Notes: a model not told the origin generated them from the letters alone. Shown: positions 43,897 through 52,003, numbered from the stretch's first letter. The stretch: DNA of 64,000 bases from CBDDLD01 sp965230605 (GCA_965230605.1 CBDDLD010000004.1:2046001-2110000), one strand, 5' to 3'. Numbers and translations: made by a program.

Positions 43897-44416
43897 CTGT
43901 AGTTATAAGTTGTAATAAATATTCGTTTTCAAACTTTTCTCCATTGTAAGTCCAATCGTTCTTTAATCCTACAATCTGAAATCCTAATCCTGTAAATAAT
44001 TTTAGACTGGCTTCATTAGATTCAGATATGTTGCAGTACAACTGATGCAACTGAAGCGTTTTAATGCTATATCCTATTAATAACGTTAAAGCTGCCTTAC
44101 CTATTCCCTTACCTTTATTTTTTTCTTCTTTTATGATAATACCAATTCCAGCTCTCTTGTTTTTAAAATCAAAATCGAAAATATCAATAAGACCCAGAGG
44201 TTTATCATTATAATCAGAAATCACCAGCCGCAACTGCTTTACTTCATAGATGTCTTTATGAGACTGCTTTAAATACTGTTTGAGGATATATTTTGAATAA
44301 GGAACTTGTGTGTGACTCAACTCCCATATACTTTCATCATTTTCTATACTATGAATAAAATCAAGGTCTTCAGGCTCTAATGCCCTTAAGTATATCTTTT
44401 CTCCTTTAAGCGTCAT
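43886..44416 (-). CDS. GNAT family N-acetyltransferase (RimJ/SpeG-like)
   Basis: 176 residues. MTLKGEKIYLRALEPEDLDF at the N-terminus, GIGIIIKEEKNKGKGIGKAALTLL as acetyl-CoA loop and NEASLKLFTGLGFQIVG at the end are typical of the RimJ/SpeG branch of GNAT. The substrate is not predictable. It overlaps dapF by 4 bp (ATGA) and mltG by 11 bp, so it is translated in a tight cell-wall operon; a role in that pathway is only suggested by position. Confidence 0.88.
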   Translation of the reverse strand: MTLKGEKIYLRALEPEDLDFIHSIENDESIWELSHTQVPYSKYILKQYLKQSHKDIYEVKQLRLVISDYNDKPLGLIDIFDFDFKNKRAGIGIIIKEEKNKGKGIGKAALTLLIGYSIKTLQLHQLYCNISESNEASLKLFTGLGFQIVGLKNDWTYNGEKFENEYLLQLITTDVH

Positions 44417-45189
44417 GATATCTCTCCTTTAAATACCTGGGTTGCCTTGCCTATTAGCCATATGGACTTATATCCTTTGTCGTTCTGCTCAAATGCAACC
44501 TCTAGAACCCCTCCTGGAGTAGACAGCTTCACTTTATTGCTTTCCGTTTTTCCTAATCTGTGCATTGCCAGCGCTACAGCAGTTACTCCTGTACCACAAG
44601 AAAGTGTCTCATTTTCAACACCTCTTTCGTATGTTCTTACTGAAAACGTATCGCTCCCATTGGCTTCAACAAAATTCACATTAGCACCAGCCTTACCATA
44701 TGGTTCTCCATAACGAATTTTTGAGCCCAGTTTTTTCACATCCAAAGTCTCTAAACCACTCATTAATTGGACATGATGTGGAGAACCTGTATCCAAAAAC
44801 AAATAATTAGAGTACTCTTCTATATCATGAACAGGTTGCATTTTTAGTTGTACTACATCATCATTGATGTAAGCTTTGTGTTCGCCATCAATAGCTTCAA
44901 ATGCTGCTTCATTATTAATAATCTCTAAGTATTTAGCAAAAGCAACAATACATCGTCCCCCATTACCACACATACTGCTCTCATTTCCATCAGCATTAAA
45001 ATATACCATCTTAAAATCTAAAGAAGGATGATTTTCTAAAAGGATTAAACCATCAGCACCTATGCCAAATCGTCTGTCGCATAATTCTGCAATAAAGTTG
45101 GTATCATTATTGTTGAAAATACGTTGACGATTATCAATAATAATAAAGTCATTTCCTGTGCCCTGATATTTAAAAAACTCTATAGCCAT
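44413..45189 (-). CDS. dapF: Diaminopimelate epimerase
   Basis: 258 residues. DapF interconverts LL- and meso-diaminopimelate for lysine and peptidoglycan. The two catalytic Cys are in ESSMCGNGGRC and ETLSCGTGVTAVA; YQGTGNDFIIIDNR and GIGADGLILLE are the other family blocks. Length is normal. It is the first gene of a run with GNAT, mltG and DUF2279; a -7 element lies 8 bp upstream. dapA is at 25342-26226. Confidence 0.96.
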   Translation of the reverse strand: MAIEFFKYQGTGNDFIIIDNRQRIFNNNDTNFIAELCDRRFGIGADGLILLENHPSLDFKMVYFNADGNESSMCGNGGRCIVAFAKYLEIINNEAAFEAIDGEHKAYINDDVVQLKMQPVHDIEEYSNYLFLDTGSPHHVQLMSGLETLDVKKLGSKIRYGEPYGKAGANVNFVEANGSDTFSVRTYERGVENETLSCGTGVTAVALAMHRLGKTESNKVKLSTPGGVLEVAFEQNDKGYKSIWLIGKATQVFKGEIS

Positions 45190-45197
45190 AGCAAAGG

Positions 45198-45205
45198 CAA
45201 ATATA
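45198..45205 (-). promoter_or_regulatory. -7 element of dapF operon
   Basis: TATATTTG on the minus strand, full TAnnTTTG match, 8 bp before the ATG, which predicts a very short leader. Confidence 0.5.
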
Positions 45206-45315
45206 TGAATATTATAGGGTATATAGTGCTGTTAAATCATAGTTAAAGTTGATTTTACAGATCAATAAATATTTAATTTTAATCGTTACAATAGTTAAAC
45301 TTAAAACTGAAAAAT

Positions 45316-46722
45316 ATGAAGAAGATTTTGTTACTAGTATGCGTTTCGGCATTAGGTGGTCTATTAACATTAGGAGGCTACAAATTATTCATAGAGGAAG
45401 ATTCGATACAAGTTGTAGAAGACACTCAACCTCAATTCCCATTGTATGTACCAACAAATAATTCAACGACCGTTGGGAGTGCAGATGCTATACCAAGCTT
45501 TGAATCTGCAGCAGAGAAGACGATAGATGCTGTAGTGCATGTGAAGAACACAGCCATAGTAACTGCTCCTACTTCGCTACAAGATTTATTTTGGGGAAAA
45601 CGTTCGCAACGTGCTCAAGTAGGTACAGGTAGTGGTGTTATTATATCCCCTGGAGGACATATCATCACAAATAACCATGTGATAGCCGGAGCAAGAGATA
45701 TAAGTATCACTTTAAATAATAATAAAAATTATACTGCTGAACTTATAGGAACAGATCCCGATACCGATATTGCACTCTTAAAAATTGAAGCCGATGAAGA
45801 ATTACCATACATAACGTTTGGTGATTCAGATAACGCAAAAATTGGAGAGTGGGTATTAGCTGTCGGTAATCCATTTAACTTAACATCTACTGTTACTGCC
45901 GGAATAATAAGTGCTAAAGCAAGAGATCTTTCCGGACAATCAGAGCAATCGTTTATTCAAACAGATGCAGCGGTTAACCCAGGAAACTCTGGTGGAGCAC
46001 TTGTTAATACAAGTGGAGAATTAATAGGAATTAACACCGCTATATCCTCACAAACCGGAACTTATGTAGGCTATTCTTTCGCAGTACCAAGTAATATAGC
46101 TAGAAAGATTGTCAATGACATTATGGAATATGGCAATGTACAAAATGGTATTCTTGGTGTTGTTGGTGGCACTTTAAACAGTAGAGCTGCAGAAGAACTA
46201 AACATTAGTACAACTGAAGGGTTTTATGTTAGCGAAGTTGAAAAAGACACCGGGGCAGATAAAGCAGGTATAAAGTCTGGTGATATCATCAAAAAGTTAG
46301 ACAATATAGAAATCTCTAAATTCTCTGATCTCAAAGGATATTTAAAAACTAAAAATCCTGATGATATTATTAATGTAACCATATTAAGAGATGGAGACGA
46401 AAAAATTGTACCGGTCACATTATTAAAAAATACAACCTACAGAATAGATACTATTGGTACAGTTAAAAATGCTACAAAAGCAGATTTAAAAAAGTATGGT
46501 GCTGATAACGGTATAAAGATTTCTAGACTAAATGAAAATTACAGCAATTATTGGAACAAAAATGGTGTGGAAGAAGGCAGTATAATTACTGCTATAAATG
46601 GAAAAGATATATATAGCGTAGAAGATGCACAGAGTATTTTAAAGCGTCGATCTTCTAAAGAACCTTTGCAGATAGAAGTCATTAATACTTCAGGAGAAAA
46701 AGTCGTATATAATTTTAGATAA
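45316..46722 (+). CDS. HtrA/DegP-type serine protease with two PDZ domains
   Basis: 468 residues. N-terminal signal/anchor (KKILLLVCVSALGGLLTLGG); trypsin-like domain about 60-270 with catalytic His in ITNNHVIAGA, Asp in DPDTDIALLKIE and Ser in NPGNSGGALVN; PDZ1 about 285-365 and PDZ2 about 380-465 (EEGSIITAINGKDIYSVEDA). It is an envelope quality-control protease/chaperone (DegP/DegQ/DegS family; which one cannot be told). It stands alone, followed by a strong terminator. No -7 element is obvious upstream. Confidence 0.94.
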   Translation: MKKILLLVCVSALGGLLTLGGYKLFIEEDSIQVVEDTQPQFPLYVPTNNSTTVGSADAIPSFESAAEKTIDAVVHVKNTAIVTAPTSLQDLFWGKRSQRAQVGTGSGVIISPGGHIITNNHVIAGARDISITLNNNKNYTAELIGTDPDTDIALLKIEADEELPYITFGDSDNAKIGEWVLAVGNPFNLTSTVTAGIISAKARDLSGQSEQSFIQTDAAVNPGNSGGALVNTSGELIGINTAISSQTGTYVGYSFAVPSNIARKIVNDIMEYGNVQNGILGVVGGTLNSRAAEELNISTTEGFYVSEVEKDTGADKAGIKSGDIIKKLDNIEISKFSDLKGYLKTKNPDDIINVTILRDGDEKIVPVTLLKNTTYRIDTIGTVKNATKADLKKYGADNGIKISRLNENYSNYWNKNGVEEGSIITAINGKDIYSVEDAQSILKRRSSKEPLQIEVINTSGEKVVYNFR

Positions 46723-46743
46723 CTAGATAATTACTATCTGTTG

Positions 46744-46780
46744 AAATCCCCTTTAGAGAAATCTTCTTTAAAGGGGATTT
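46744..46780 (+). terminator. Intrinsic terminator after htrA
   Basis: Perfect 12-bp stem AAATCCCCTTTA/TAAAGGGGATTT with a 13-nt loop, then TATTTTTT. Confidence 0.9.
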
Positions 46781-46818
46781 TATTTTTTAAAAACGCTACG
46801 AAAACGTTTGAAATATAT

Positions 46819-46826
46819 TATTTTTG
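46819..46826 (+). promoter_or_regulatory. -7 element of gap
   Basis: TATTTTTG, full TAnnTTTG match, 32 bp before the ATG of the GAPDH gene. Confidence 0.55.
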
Positions 46827-46858
46827 CGCCAAATTTTAAAAACTAAACATCACAACTA

Positions 46859-48307
46859 ATGAGTTTTAACGGAACTTACGAAAAGGAATTAGCATTTCAA
46901 GCTGATCGTAGAAGAGCTACGGTTGAATTTATAAAGACTGTAAGCGATCTTTGGTATGATAAATCCATAGAACTGGTATTATTTAGAAATCAACTTATAG
47001 ATAGAACTGTAAGCGAAATTCTAAATTTACACGAATATGCTGTTGAGTTTGTACAAAAGCCTATTTCTATTTTCGATTCTGTAGAAATAGCTAAGGCAAT
47101 AAACGCTCTAGATTTACCTCCGGCAAAATTAGATATTGGTAAACTGACGTATGAATACCACTTAGAAGATCAGAAGTTTGCAAATGCTACTGCTTTTGTC
47201 GCTGACAAATTAAGTGATGCTACAGATAATGATAAAATTACACCTAAGGATGTTGTTTTGTATGGTTTTGGTCGCATCGGTCGTTTATTAGCCAGAGAGC
47301 TAATGACAAGAACCGGTAAAGGAAATCAGTTACGTCTTAGAGCTATTGTTACAAGAGGTGCTATTAATGAAACGGTTTTAGAAAAGAGAGCATCATTATT
47401 AAGAAATGATTCTGTTCATGGTGATTTTTCAGGTACAGTTACTACAGATATTAACAATCAGGCATTAATAATCAATGGTACAACAGTAAATGTGATATCA
47501 GCTAATGCTCCAGAAGATATAGACTACACGCAATACGGTATTGATAATGCTTTAATTATAGATAATACGGGTGCTTTTAGAGATGAAGAAGCTTTAGGCA
47601 GACATCTAAAAGCTAAAGGTGCTGAGAAAGTATTACTTACTGCTCCTGGCAAAGGAGTTCCTAATATCGTTCATGGGGTAAATCATTTAGAGAATAATCC
47701 TGATGAGATTAATATTTTTTCAGCAGCCTCATGTACAACCAATGCGATCACGCCAATACTAAAAGCTGTTGAAGACACTTTTGGTATAAAGAGTGGTCAC
47801 TTAGAAACTATTCATGCATACACCAATGACCAGAATTTAGTGGATAACTTCCATAAAAAGTACAGAAGAGGTCGTGCAGCAGCATTAAATATGGTCATCA
47901 CAGAAACCGGAGCCGGTAAAGCAGTGAGCAAGGCATTACCTGCACTAGAAGGTAAATTAACATCAAATGCCATTAGAGTTCCTGTTCCAAATGGATCTTT
48001 AGCCATTCTTAACCTTGAGTTGGAGAAAGAAACTTCAACGGAAAGCATGAATACAATAATGAAAAAATATGCTTTAGAAGGCAATCTTGTTGAGCAGATA
48101 AAATATGAAATGAGTGACGAATTAGTGTCTAGTGATATTGTAGGTAGCTCTGCACCTTCTATATATGACAGTAAGGCAACTATTGTAAGAACGGATGGTA
48201 AAAATGCTATTCTATATGTATGGTATGATAATGAGTATGGTTACAGCCATCAAGTAATCCGATTAGCTAAATACATTTCTAAAGTAAGACGCTACACATA
48301 TTATTAA
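46859..48307 (+). CDS. gap: Glyceraldehyde-3-phosphate dehydrogenase with N-terminal extension
   Basis: 482 residues against about 335 for classical GAPDH. The dehydrogenase begins near residue 130: VVLYGFGRIGRLLARELM (NAD-binding), catalytic Cys in SAASCTTNAITPIL, HAYTNDQNLVD, and the C-terminal YDNEYGYSHQVIRL. Residues 1-130 are an extra helical domain (DRRRATVEFIKTVSDLWYDK) with no catalytic motif. The long form is common in Bacteroidota. Glycolysis or gluconeogenesis; cofactor preference is not inferred. It is monocistronic, between a -7 element and a hairpin terminator. Confidence 0.95.
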   Translation: MSFNGTYEKELAFQADRRRATVEFIKTVSDLWYDKSIELVLFRNQLIDRTVSEILNLHEYAVEFVQKPISIFDSVEIAKAINALDLPPAKLDIGKLTYEYHLEDQKFANATAFVADKLSDATDNDKITPKDVVLYGFGRIGRLLARELMTRTGKGNQLRLRAIVTRGAINETVLEKRASLLRNDSVHGDFSGTVTTDINNQALIINGTTVNVISANAPEDIDYTQYGIDNALIIDNTGAFRDEEALGRHLKAKGAEKVLLTAPGKGVPNIVHGVNHLENNPDEINIFSAASCTTNAITPILKAVEDTFGIKSGHLETIHAYTNDQNLVDNFHKKYRRGRAAALNMVITETGAGKAVSKALPALEGKLTSNAIRVPVPNGSLAILNLELEKETSTESMNTIMKKYALEGNLVEQIKYEMSDELVSSDIVGSSAPSIYDSKATIVRTDGKNAILYVWYDNEYGYSHQVIRLAKYISKVRRYTYY

Positions 48308-48345
48308 TGGATAAAATCCAAAATATGTTTTTAGATCGTATATGT

Positions 48346-48373
48346 AATAGCCTCACTAATATGTGAGGCTATT
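48346..48373 (+). terminator. Hairpin after gap
   Basis: Perfect 11-bp stem AATAGCCTCAC/GTGAGGCTATT with a 6-nt loop; the T tract is weak (CGTTTAAAG). Confidence 0.7.
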
Positions 48374-48430
48374 CGTTTAAAGTTATTATATTGTCACAGA
48401 GTTAACCTAACAAACTTAAACCAACTGCAC

Positions 48431-49051
48431 ATGAAACGCTTAGTTAGCATTACAGCTATTGTAATATTTGCAATTTCGCTATCGGTAAATGCCCAGCAAC
48501 AAAATCAGACTGAACAACTGTCGCTTGATTCAGGAACTATAGATAATCAATTTGACTATGTTATTACTAAATCTAGTCGATGGCGTGATGAAAAAGGCCG
48601 TGTCTATAAAGTGGTGAGACAAAATTGGTTAACCACTCTAAAACAACATACTCTAGATTCTTTAAATGCTGTTCATAAAGATCTCACTAATACACAAGCT
48701 ATTGTAGATAGTCATGCATCAGAAATAAGCACTCTAAAAGCTAATCTAACGAGTACGCAAAATACATTAACTGCAACCAACGAAGAAAAAGATAGTATGG
48801 CCTTCTTCGGTTTGTTAATGAGTAAAACTGGATATAACTCTCTTATGTGGGGTATCATTGCAGCACTATTAGCGCTGCTATTCTTTTTTATTTTTAAATT
48901 CAAAAACAGCAATAGCATCACCAAATCAGCTAATCTAAAACTCACTGAGCTTGAAGAAGAGTTTGATGAACACAGACGTACAGCACTAGAACGTGAACAA
49001 AAAGTAAGGCGTCAATTACAAGATGAAATTAACAAGCAAAAGAACGCTTAA
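48431..49051 (+). CDS. Secreted/anchored coiled-coil protein of unknown function upstream of trmD
   Basis: 206 residues. Signal peptide (MKRLVSITAIVIFAISLSVNAQ); an extracytoplasmic part with SSRWRDEKGRVYKVVRQNWL and a coiled coil (about 75-120, heptad-like TLKANLTSTQNTLTATNEEK); a membrane helix about 136-156 (WGIIAALLALLFFFIF); and a charged cytosolic tail (about 160-206, TELEEEFDEHRRTALEREQK). No enzyme motif is present: homologues are sometimes mislabelled tRNA methyltransferase because they sit next to trmD, but this one has no SPOUT motif. Function unknown. Confidence 0.7.
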   Translation: MKRLVSITAIVIFAISLSVNAQQQNQTEQLSLDSGTIDNQFDYVITKSSRWRDEKGRVYKVVRQNWLTTLKQHTLDSLNAVHKDLTNTQAIVDSHASEISTLKANLTSTQNTLTATNEEKDSMAFFGLLMSKTGYNSLMWGIIAALLALLFFFIFKFKNSNSITKSANLKLTELEEEFDEHRRTALEREQKVRRQLQDEINKQKNA

Positions 49052-49073
49052 AATAATTTGAAAGTAAAGCATT

Positions 49074-49101
49074 AAAATCCGTAATTTTCGTTACGGATTT
49101 T
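49074..49101 (+). terminator. Intrinsic terminator between coiled-coil gene and GNAT
   Basis: Perfect 11-bp stem AAAATCCGTAA/TTACGGATTTT with a TTTTCG loop and a T run. Its end is 3 bp from the next ATG (49105), so it may also affect translation of the GNAT gene. Confidence 0.85.
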
Positions 49102-49104
49102 TTT

Positions 49105-49545
49105 ATGAAAATACATCGCGCAAATACTACTCATCTTAATGACCTTGCTCCTCTGTTTGATGGATACAGAATGTTCTATAAGCAATTGTCTGACCTAGAT
49201 GGAGCAACCGATTTTTTAAAACATCGTATTGAACAAAATGACTCAGTCATTTACATTGCATATATAGATGGTATCCCAGTTGGATTCACACAACTCTATC
49301 CTTTATTATCATCTGTTTCTATGGAACCTATGTATTTATTAAATGATCTATACGTACATCACAACTATAGAGGCAAAGGTATTGGTGAAGCACTAATAAA
49401 TAAAGCAAAACAGCTTTGTGCAGAAGAACAACAGAAAGGTCTAGCCATACAAACGGCTTTTGACAACCCGGCACAAAACTTATACCAACGATTAGGTTTT
49501 ATGAAAGATACTGATCTACATTTCTTCTGGCACAATAAAAAATAG
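49105..49545 (+). CDS. GNAT family N-acetyltransferase
   Basis: 146 residues. MYLLNDLYVHHNYRGKGIGE and ALINKAKQLCAEE form the acetyl-CoA site; the C-terminus AQNLYQRLGFMKDTDLHFFW is typical of the family. The ATG follows a terminator hairpin by 3 bp, so any upstream read-through transcript would fold over the start. The substrate is unknown. trmD follows 24 bp later. Confidence 0.88.
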   Translation: MKIHRANTTHLNDLAPLFDGYRMFYKQLSDLDGATDFLKHRIEQNDSVIYIAYIDGIPVGFTQLYPLLSSVSMEPMYLLNDLYVHHNYRGKGIGEALINKAKQLCAEEQQKGLAIQTAFDNPAQNLYQRLGFMKDTDLHFFWHNKK

Positions 49546-49569
49546 TGTTCTTTTTTGCATCTTTGCAAA

Positions 49570-50247
49570 ATGCGAATAGATATCATAACCGTTTTACCAG
49601 AACTTCTTAAGAGTCCGTTTGAAGCCTCTATATTAAAGCGTGCCATTGAAGCTGGTCTTGTAGAAGTTCATATGCACAATCTTAGAGATTACACTACAGA
49701 TAACTATAAATCGGTAGATGATTACCAATTTGGTGGCGGAGCAGGAATGGTAATGATGATTGAGCCCATAGATAAATGCATTTCTGAGCTTAAGGAAAGT
49801 CGCGATTATGACGAGATCATCTATATGACACCAGATGGTGAAACATTAGATCAAGGTATTGCTAATCACTTATCATTAAAGAAAAATATCATTATACTTT
49901 GTGGACATTATAAAGGCGTGGACCAACGCGTCAGAGATACTTTTATAACAAAGGAAATATCCATAGGTGACTTTGTATTGTCCGGAGGAGAGTTAGGAGC
50001 AGCTGTTCTGTGTGATGCCATTATTCGGCTCATTCCTGGAGTACTAGGCAACGAAACTTCTGCATTGACAGACTCTTTCCAAGATAATCTTCTAGCACCT
50101 CCAATATATACCAGGCCTAGAGAGTATAAAGGCATGAAAGTCCCAGAAATTTTATTCAGTGGTAATTTTCCTGAGATTGAGAAGTGGAGAGAGGAGCAAG
50201 CCTATAAACGCACAAAAGAAAGGCGTCCGGATTTACTGGATGAATAA
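49570..50247 (+). CDS. trmD: tRNA (guanine-N1)-methyltransferase
   Basis: 225 residues from ATG 49570 (MRIDIITVLPELL, the family start; an in-frame codon at 49555 is rejected). TrmD makes m1G37 in tRNAs. SPOUT knot motifs: GGGAGMVMMIEPI, LCGHYKGVDQRVRD and SIGDFVLSGGELGA. It precedes rplS as in most bacteria. CATCTTTG (49558-49565), one base off the -7 consensus, lies 4 bp before the ATG. miaA, which also acts near position 37, is at 6145-7050. Confidence 0.96.
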   Translation: MRIDIITVLPELLKSPFEASILKRAIEAGLVEVHMHNLRDYTTDNYKSVDDYQFGGGAGMVMMIEPIDKCISELKESRDYDEIIYMTPDGETLDQGIANHLSLKKNIIILCGHYKGVDQRVRDTFITKEISIGDFVLSGGELGAAVLCDAIIRLIPGVLGNETSALTDSFQDNLLAPPIYTRPREYKGMKVPEILFSGNFPEIEKWREEQAYKRTKERRPDLLDE

Positions 50248-50260
50248 TTTTAACTTTCTC

Positions 50261-50362
50261 ATTGCCTATTATCAATTAATAATTATCTTTGCAGCCAATT
50301 TTAGATTAACCTCTGGCGAGAATCGTGAATGTTAATTTGGATTAACTTTAAAATAAAAGAAA
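50261..50362 (+). promoter_or_regulatory. rplS promoter and structured leader
   Basis: TTG at 50261-50263 and TATCTTTG at 50284-50291, 20 bp apart, are the best -33/-7 pair in the window. Starting near 50296, the leader would open with a hairpin: TTAGATTAAC (50301-50310) pairs with GTTAATTTGG (50331-50340), 10 bp including three GU pairs, with an inner CGA/TCG helix (50317-50325). Leaders ahead of ribosomal protein genes are often autoregulatory, including L19 leaders in Firmicutes; that role here is inference. Confidence 0.6.
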
Positions 50363-50713
50363 ATGAATTCTTTAGTAAAATTTGTTCAAGACGAATTTGT
50401 AACAAGAAAAGACTTTCCAGAGTTTAGTGCTGGTGATACTATTACAGTATACTACGAAATTAAAGAAGGTAATAAAACACGTACTCAGTTTTTTAAAGGT
50501 GTGGTATTACAACGCAAAGGTTCAGGAACAACTGAAACTTTTACAATTAGAAAAATGTCAGGTACTATTGGTGTAGAACGTATATTTCCTATCAACTTAC
50601 CTGCTTTACAAAAGATTGAAGTGAACAAACGCGGTAAAGTGCGTAGAGCAAGAATCTTCTACTTTAGAGGACTTACCGGTAAGAAAGCAAGAATCAAAGA
50701 AGTTAGAAAATAA
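50363..50713 (+). CDS. rplS: 50S ribosomal protein L19
   Basis: 116 residues, complete. MNSLVKFVQDEFVTRKDFPE, GDTITVYYEIKEGNKTRTQ, FKGVVLQRKGSG and the C-terminal GVERIFPINLPALQKIEVNK region with KVRRARIFYFRGLTGKKARI match bacterial L19, which lies at the 30S-50S interface. It has its own -33/-7 promoter and a hairpin leader, and is followed by a strong terminator 19 bp after the stop. It is preceded by trmD, as is usual. Confidence 0.97.
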   Translation: MNSLVKFVQDEFVTRKDFPEFSAGDTITVYYEIKEGNKTRTQFFKGVVLQRKGSGTTETFTIRKMSGTIGVERIFPINLPALQKIEVNKRGKVRRARIFYFRGLTGKKARIKEVRK

Positions 50714-50732
50714 AACTTCAAACATATTAAAT

Positions 50733-50759
50733 AAAAGCCTTGAATTTCTCAAGGCTTTT
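50733..50759 (+). terminator. Intrinsic terminator after rplS
   Basis: Perfect 11-bp stem AAAAGCCTTGA/TCAAGGCTTTT, 5-nt loop, then TTT. Confidence 0.9.
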
Positions 50760-50944
50760 TTTATTAACCATTGTTAATAACTATGGTTCACAAAATGTGA
50801 ATATCTAAATCGTTAAAAAATTTGGAATTTTGCAATCATATGATACATTAGCAAAACAATTAACAACAAACCCAGTTTGGTTTTGAAATTTATTTCAAAT
50901 TTGTGTTAAATTGTAAATAAAGTGACGTTCTTTATTTTATGAGA

Positions 50945-51360
50945 TAGTTTTCTGAGGTTGCGGAGCGGCTTGTGTAAGCAAGTGTTAGTGAAGCGATCAT
51001 GAAGTTAAAGTCATATTAGCACGCCTTGGTAGGTTATTATGAGTTTAATGGAAAGCTTGGAAAAGTAGTGCATGGTGAAAGTTGTGTATGAAAATGAAGA
51101 GCAATGTTTTGGAACGTACAAGACACGCAAGTGGAATGTAAAAGAAAAAATATCAAGGAAGACATCTTAAGAAACATTAATAACAGGTCAATGCATATTG
51201 AAAGTTAAAGAATGTTTCGTTGAAGCCGCAATGCTTGAACCGAAAAGGATGATGGCGTAAGCCATTCAGCTGAGTTAGTGAAAACTAAATAGGTCACGTG
51301 ATTGCACTTCAAGAAAGCCATGTCAAATCAACGTCGTTGAAATGATATGGCTTTTGTTTT
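50945..51360 (+). ncRNA. Candidate structured non-coding RNA with its own terminator
   Basis: No ORF of 60 codons lies in 50760-51346, yet the stretch ends in a strong intrinsic terminator. Helices seen by eye: TTAAA-G-TCATA (51005-51015) with TATGA-G-TTTAA (51038-51048), enclosing CCT-TGGT-AGG; TACA/TGTA and CAC/GTG (51117-51140) with an AGA/GAA internal loop and GCAA tetraloop; GAAACATT (51171-51178) with AATGTTTC (51211-51218), enclosing TAAC/GTTA and TCAAT-GCAT-ATTGA; TTGAAG-CC-GCAAT (51220-51232) with ATTGC-A-CTTCAA (51301-51312), enclosing GATGGC-GTAA-GCCATT (51251-51266) and TTAGT-GAAA-ACTAA (51275-51288). The 5' end is guessed from TTG (50911) plus TATTTTATG (50933). It does not look like RNase P RNA, tmRNA or SRP RNA. 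Boundaries are approximate. Confidence 0.6.
51314..51360 (+). terminator. Intrinsic terminator of the candidate ncRNA
   Basis: AAAGCCAT (51314-51321) pairs with ATGGCTTT (51347-51354), then GTCA/TGAT, a symmetric AA/AA loop and TCAAC-GTC-GTTGA: 17 bp in all, followed by TTGTTTTTTTA. The next protein gene starts only at 51380, so this ends the upstream RNA. Confidence 0.88.
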
Positions 51361-51379
51361 TTTATACTATTATTGTATT

Positions 51380-51952
51380 ATGAATCTTCCATTCATAAAC
51401 AATAAAACATATACGAACGTTAACTTTACTTCTGCATCACTACCCAAAGCAGAATACGATAGCTGTACATTCGTAAATTGTAATTTCGAAAATTCAGATA
51501 TTTCTAATATCACATTCCTAGAATGTGATTTTACAACATGCAATCTCAGTAATTGTAATATTGCGCATACAACCTTTAAAGATATATCCTTTAAAGATTG
51601 TAAACTCATGGGGCTAAAATTCCACACATGTAATGATTTTCTATTAGCATTTCATTTCGATAAATGTCTTCTAAACTATAGCTCCTTCTTTGGTTTAAAT
51701 ATCAATAATACCCCATTTAATGATTGTCAATTAGAAGGTGTAGATTTCACAGATGCTATAGCAGTAAAATGCACGTTCAAAAATTCAGATCTTAAGCAAG
51801 CCATTTTTGACAACACCAATTTAGAGCAGGCAGATTTTACGTCGGCAATGAACTTTAAGATCAACCCGGCAAATAATCATTTGAAGAAGGCTAATTTTTT
51901 TAAAGAAAACCTTTTAGGACTCTTATCTCACTTTGATATAATCATCAAATAA
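51380..51952 (+). CDS. Pentapeptide repeat protein
   Basis: 190 residues from ATG 51380 (MNLPFINNKTYTNV); a longer frame from 51347 would start inside a terminator. The repeats run throughout: YDSCTFVNCNFENSDISNIT, FLECDFTTCNLSNCNIAHTT and LKQAIFDNTNLEQADF fit the A(D/N)LXX pattern of a right-handed quadrilateral beta-helix. Bacterial members include gyrase-protecting proteins, but no specific role is visible. TATTATTG, one base from the -7 consensus, ends 4 bp before the ATG. Confidence 0.88.
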   Translation: MNLPFINNKTYTNVNFTSASLPKAEYDSCTFVNCNFENSDISNITFLECDFTTCNLSNCNIAHTTFKDISFKDCKLMGLKFHTCNDFLLAFHFDKCLLNYSSFFGLNINNTPFNDCQLEGVDFTDAIAVKCTFKNSDLKQAIFDNTNLEQADFTSAMNFKINPANNHLKKANFFKENLLGLLSHFDIIIK

Positions 51953-52003
51953 AAATTATTCTTTTGAATCACTTCGAAGATATTTTCTTGCCTAATGATT
52001 TTG

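Noticed and set aside
48431..49051. Reading this gene as a tRNA methyltransferase
   Set aside because: No SPOUT or SAM motif; signal peptide and membrane helix instead; the true trmD is 0.5 kb downstream.
50945..51360. Group II intron or tmRNA in the rplS downstream gap
   Set aside because: No reverse transcriptase, no domain V sequence, no tRNA-like ends and no tag reading frame with CCA.
51347..51379. Earlier ATG for the pentapeptide-repeat gene
   Set aside because: It lies in the 3' arm and T tract of a terminator, and the added residues are hydrophobic and not repeat-like.
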